From positions 1,048,710 to 1,112,709 of the forward strand of contig NZ_JABRWJ010000001.1 in assembly GCF_013266755.1 (NCBI RefSeq): 64,000 nt of DNA. The letters run 5' to 3'. Below, one piece after another: positions 60,976 to 64,000 of the stretch. A program made the position numbers and the translations under genes. Each line of letters begins with the position of its first letter. The first letter of the stretch is position 1. Below the pieces are notes generated by a model. The model saw only the letters and a list, made by a program, of their open reading frames with translations, did no database searches and was not told where the DNA came from. The DNA comes from Pseudaquabacterium terrae (GTDB lineage Bacteria > Pseudomonadota > Gammaproteobacteria > Burkholderiales > Burkholderiaceae_C).

Positions 60976-62982
60976 ATGGCGCTGCAGCAACTCGACGAGC
61001 AGCAGGTCCGCGACTGGAGCCGCGAGCAGAAGGACCGCTGGTGGCTGGAGAACGTCTTCCGCGGCGACATGCCGCAGCTGACGCTGCGCTCCGCGCTCAC
61101 CGGCTTCCTGCTCGGCGGCGTGCTGGCGGCCACCGCGCTGTACATCGGCGCCAAGACCGGCATCGGCATCGGCGTCGGGCTGACCTCGGTGATCCTGGCC
61201 TTCGCGATGTACCGGCTGATGCACGGCGTCGGCATGGCCCCCGACTTCACGATCCTCGAGAACAACTGCACCCAGTCGATCGCCACCGCGGCGGGCTACG
61301 TGATCACGCCGCTGTACTCCAGCCTCGGCGCCTACATGCTGGTCACCGGCCACATCATCCCGTGGTGGCAGATGATGGTCTGGATGGTCGTGATCTCGAT
61401 CATCGGCGTGCTGATCGCCTTCCCGATGAAGCGGCGCTTCATCAACGAGGACCAGCTGCCGTTCCCCGAAGGCCGCGCCAGCGGCGTGGTGCTCGATTCG
61501 CTGTATTCGGGCCACGCCGGCGCCGGCATGTTCAAGGCGCGCCTGCTCGGCATCGTTGCCGTCGGCACTGCGGTGTACCAGGCGCTCGTTGGCGACGGCT
61601 GGATGAAGCTCGTGCAGTTCAAGCTGCTGCGGCTGCATCAGTGGGCAGGCCTGAAGGAGCCGTGGACCTTCCACGAGCGGCTCGACACCTACTACTACGA
61701 AGCGGCCGCCAGGCTCGCCTGGGCGACGCCGAAGATCCTCGGCACCGACTTCCGCGCCCTGGGCCTGCGGCTGACGCTCGATGCCGCGATGCTCGGCGTC
61801 GGCGGGCTGATGGGCATCGCGGTGGCAACCAGCTGCGTGCTCGGCGCCTTCATCAATTTCGTGATCCTCGCGCCCTGGATGATCCAGGCCGGCGACATCG
61901 TGCAGCGCATCTCGCCCAGCGGCGCGGTGGTGCCGATCTCGCGCGCCGAGATCGTCAACCAGTGGTCGATGTGGTGGGGCGTGACGATGATGGTGGTCGG
62001 CTCGCTGGTCAGCCTGGGAGCGCGGCCGGAGCTGTTCCGCGCCGCGTTCAAGTCGATGGGCCCGCGTGCGCCGGCGGCGGCCGCGACGGCCGCGCCGGCG
62101 AAAGGGCCCGACCTGCTGTCGGCGATCGAGCTGCCGCTGTGGGTCTCCTGGGTCGGCGTGCCGGTGTTCAGCCTGCTCGGCGCGTGGATCACGCATGCCT
62201 TCTTCGGCGTGCCGTGGCTGCTGGCGCTGGTGTCGCTGCCGCTGATCTTCGTGCTGACGGTGATCTGCACCAACGCGATGGCGCTGACCTCGTGGACGCC
62301 GACCGGGTCGCTGTCGAAGATCACGCAGTTCACGATCGGCGCCTTCGACCGCAGCAACCCGGCGAGCAACCTGCTGCCGGCGGGCATGACCAGCGAGATC
62401 GCGTCGAACGCGGCCAACCTGCTGTCGGACATCAAGCCCGGCTACATGCTCGGCGGCAAGCCGCGCCACCAGGCCATCGGCCACGTGATCGGCCTGTTCG
62501 CCGGCGTGATGGCCTGCGTGCCGCTGTATTTCCTGCTCTTCCTGCCGCCCGATGCGAGCGGCCAGCGCTCGACCGCGACGCTGGTCTCGGACGCCTTCGC
62601 GTTCCCGGCGATCATTCAGTGGAAAGGCGTCGCCGAGCTGATCGCCAAGGGCGTGCAGGGTCTGCCGGCGTCGGCGATCACCGCGATGGTCATTGCCGCG
62701 ATCGCCGCGGTGGTGATCGAAGTCGCGCGCATCGTGACCAAGGGCCGCTTTCCGCTGACGGCGGTGTCGATCGGCCTGGGCGTCGTGCTGCCGCCCGAGT
62801 CGACCTTCGCGATGTGGGTCGGCGCGCTGATCTTCTGGGGCATGGCCCTGCGCCACAAGGCGCCCGGCACCCGCGCCCACGCGATCTGGGTCGAAGGCAT
62901 GGAGCCGATCTGCGCCGGGCTGATCTCCGGCGCGGCCCTGATGGGGATCGGCAACGCGATCCTGAACGTGCTGATCGGCTGA
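60976..62982 (+). CDS. OPT-family oligopeptide/metal-chelate transporter
   Basis: 668 residues, about 15 membrane segments. OPT features: SALTGFLLGGVLAATALYIGAK, MAPDFTILENNCTQSIATAAGY, FPEGRASGVVLDSLYSG and PAGMTSEIASNAANLLSDIKPGYMLGGKPR. Transports oligopeptides, glutathione or metal chelates. Starts 17 bases after gloA, so probably co-transcribed; a link with glutathione is possible but speculative. Confidence 0.93.
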   Translation: MALQQLDEQQVRDWSREQKDRWWLENVFRGDMPQLTLRSALTGFLLGGVLAATALYIGAKTGIGIGVGLTSVILAFAMYRLMHGVGMAPDFTILENNCTQSIATAAGYVITPLYSSLGAYMLVTGHIIPWWQMMVWMVVISIIGVLIAFPMKRRFINEDQLPFPEGRASGVVLDSLYSGHAGAGMFKARLLGIVAVGTAVYQALVGDGWMKLVQFKLLRLHQWAGLKEPWTFHERLDTYYYEAAARLAWATPKILGTDFRALGLRLTLDAAMLGVGGLMGIAVATSCVLGAFINFVILAPWMIQAGDIVQRISPSGAVVPISRAEIVNQWSMWWGVTMMVVGSLVSLGARPELFRAAFKSMGPRAPAAAATAAPAKGPDLLSAIELPLWVSWVGVPVFSLLGAWITHAFFGVPWLLALVSLPLIFVLTVICTNAMALTSWTPTGSLSKITQFTIGAFDRSNPASNLLPAGMTSEIASNAANLLSDIKPGYMLGGKPRHQAIGHVIGLFAGVMACVPLYFLLFLPPDASGQRSTATLVSDAFAFPAIIQWKGVAELIAKGVQGLPASAITAMVIAAIAAVVIEVARIVTKGRFPLTAVSIGLGVVLPPESTFAMWVGALIFWGMALRHKAPGTRAHAIWVEGMEPICAGLISGAALMGIGNAILNVLIG

Positions 62983-62997
62983 TCGGCCTGGAATGGC

Positions 62998-63765
62998 TCA
63001 GACGGCGGTGAGCCCGCCGTCCACCGCCAGCGCCTGCCCGGTGACGAAGCTCGCCGCGTCGGATGCCAGCCACAGCACCGCCTGCGCGATCTCCTGCGGC
63101 TCGCCGATGCGGCCCATCGGCTGCGCGCGATCGATGGCCTTCGCGCGCTGCGGCGCGCGTTCGAGCGCACGCTCGAACATCGCGGTGCGGGTGATGCCGG
63201 GGCACACCGCGTTGACGCGGATGTTCTTGCGCGCGTATTCGGCCGCCGCGCTCTTGGTCAGCCCGACCACCGCGTGCTTGGTGCCGGCGTAGACGCTCTG
63301 CAGCGGCGCGCCGACCAGGCCAGCGACCGAGGCGATGTTGACGATGCAGCCGCCGCCCTGCGCCAGCATCGGCGCCAGCGCGTGCTTCATGCACAACCAG
63401 GTGCCCTTCACGTTCACCCGCATCAGCCGGTCGAACAGCGCCTCGTCGCCGTCGGCTAGGCGCGTGTGCTCCTCCTCGATGCCGGCATTGTTGACCAGCA
63501 GGTCGAGCCGGCCGTGCTCCGCGACGATGCGCGCGACCGCATCGCGCACCTCGTCGGCCGAGCCGATGTCGGCCTGCAGCGTGGTGATCGCGAGCTGCTG
63601 CTCGCGCAGCGCCTGCGCGGTGGCGGCGAGCGCGTCGGCCGACAGGTCCAGCGCGATCACCTGGGCACCGGCCGTGGCCAGCGCCCGGGTGATCTCGCGG
63701 CCGATGCCGCCGCCGGCACCGGTGACCAGGGCGATGCGACCGGCCAGGGGAGTGGAAGTGTTCAT
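62998..63765 (-). CDS. Short-chain dehydrogenase/reductase (SDR)
   Basis: 255 residues from ATG 63765. NAD(P)-binding TGAGGGIGREI, Asp for NAD(H) preference in ALDLSADA, NNAG in LLVNNAGIEEE, catalytic Ser-Tyr-Lys (IASVAGLVGAPLQSVYAGTKHA) and C-terminal FVTGQALAVDGG: a classical SDR. Reaction unknown. Converges on the OPT gene; the fragment downstream at 63830 onward may be a neighbour interrupted by an insertion. Confidence 0.93.
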   Translation of the reverse strand: MNTSTPLAGRIALVTGAGGGIGREITRALATAGAQVIALDLSADALAATAQALREQQLAITTLQADIGSADEVRDAVARIVAEHGRLDLLVNNAGIEEEHTRLADGDEALFDRLMRVNVKGTWLCMKHALAPMLAQGGGCIVNIASVAGLVGAPLQSVYAGTKHAVVGLTKSAAAEYARKNIRVNAVCPGITRTAMFERALERAPQRAKAIDRAQPMGRIGEPQEIAQAVLWLASDAASFVTGQALAVDGGLTAV

Positions 63766-63829
63766 CCGGCGATGCTGCGGCAGGCACCGCCGCACCGGCA
63801 GTCACCGACGCGACGGCATCCTGGGGACT

Positions 63830-63880
63830 TCACTCCAGCGGCCGCGCGGCGTAGGCCGCATCGAAGACCGCCTCTAGCCC
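63830..63880 (-). pseudogene. 3' remnant of a minus-strand gene
   Basis: On the minus strand the end of this stretch reads EAVFDAAYAARPLE followed by TGA at 63832-63830, which has the composition and spacing of a real C-terminus in the local G+C-rich style. Upstream the frame runs into A+T-richer sequence near 63880 and reaches a stop at 63893-63895. The simplest reading is that a gene upstream of the SDR was cut by an insertion. Product not identifiable. Bases 63766-63829 show nothing assignable. Confidence 0.4.
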
Positions 63881-63885
63881 GGAAA

Positions 63886-63906
63886 TTTCACGCTACCCCC
63901 GTGAAA
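63886..63906. repeat. Inverted repeat near the composition boundary
   Basis: TTTCACG (63886-63892) and CGTGAAA (63900-63906) flank seven bases. It sits a few bases inside the point where the sequence changes character, as ends of mobile elements often do, but the partner end lies outside the window. Confidence 0.4.
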
Positions 63907-64000
63907 GCGAGGACGGCATTGCCCCTGGAATGCCCGTTTGTCGAGGTGCTGAATCTTGACGAAGGGCGGAGGCAATGCCGAATCCAGAATGTACCGGACA
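63901..64000 (+). CDS. Possible 5' end of an element-borne ORF (truncated by window edge)
   Basis: From GTG 63901 the frame stays open to the edge (begins VKARTALPLECPFVEVLN). An alternative ATG at 63975 with GGAGG close upstream starts a different frame (MPNPECTG). Codon use is less G+C-biased than neighbouring genes. Too short to assign; a transposase or other element gene is an inference from the adjacent disrupted gene. Confidence 0.25.
   Translation, partial: MKARTALPLECPFVEVLNLDEGRRQCRIQNVPD

Overview
The window is visibly G+C-rich throughout, with long overlapping open frames on both strands and third-position G/C. Gene content (rpoN next to lptAB, argS-SPOR-dsbA, split pntAA/pntAB/pntB, malate synthase G, CysTWA with CysB, LysR and MocR regulators) points to a betaproteobacterium of the order Burkholderiales, most likely the Rubrivivax/Leptothrix/Ideonella side. 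This is inferred from gene families, not from a marker-gene comparison. I saw no rRNA, tRNA or CRISPR array.

Layout. 1-3.2 kb: tail of a hybrid kinase, an exported intradiol-dioxygenase-like lipoprotein and an OmpR/EnvZ-type two-component pair. 3.2-5.3 kb: a LysE-type exporter divergent from a MocR regulator, with a perfect inverted repeat directly before the regulator start. 5.3-12.3 kb (minus strand): M14 carboxypeptidase, two LytS-like kinases plus one LytTR regulator, a class II glutamine amidotransferase and a flavin reductase. 12.4-15.2 kb: cysT-cysW-cysA sulfate importer. 15.2-16.4 kb: a less G+C-rich insert with a PadR-like regulator, an unknown membrane-tail protein, a possible 27-residue leader peptide and a promoter overlapped by two palindromes. 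16.4-19.8 kb: amidase, cysB, alpha/beta hydrolase. 19.8-23.6 kb: a tightly overlapping DUF4394-like lipoprotein / blue-copper-like protein / GGDEF-EAL operon. 23.7-31.0 kb: mnmA, M1 aminopeptidase, Nudix hydrolase, pntAA-pntAB-pntB.

31.1-31.9 kb: a VapBC-like toxin-antitoxin pair behind a perfect inverted repeat. 31.9-37.4 kb (minus strand): a 733-residue exported protein of unknown function overlapping a SARP/AfsR-like regulator, followed by heptameric direct repeats and a small protein gene. 37.6-41.8 kb: fadD-like ligase, a conserved hypothetical, rsmE, an MFS transporter. 41.9-43.8 kb: a chemoreceptor and a TonB-C-terminal-domain protein. 43.9-51.3 kb (minus strand): RlmL-like methyltransferase, rpoN, lptB, lptA, dsbA, SPOR protein, argS. 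51.3-58.3 kb: Ser/Thr kinase with a cyclic-nucleotide-binding-like domain, psiF, LysR regulator divergent from haloacid dehalogenase + glcB, pncB. 58.4-63.8 kb: small exported protein, MATE exporter, gloA, OPT transporter, SDR. The last 170 bases hold the 3' end of a minus-strand gene abutting different-looking sequence that may be the edge of an insertion.

How genes work together: cysTWA with cysB forms a sulfur-assimilation unit; the LysR-HAD-GlcB group could take 2-haloacetate to glycolate and glyoxylate to malate; lptA-lptB-rpoN is a conserved envelope/sigma-54 neighbourhood; LysE-MocR and the PadR-like cassette look locally regulated. The features I would follow first are the 15.4-16.4 kb cassette and the SARP-like regulator with its adjacent heptamer repeats.
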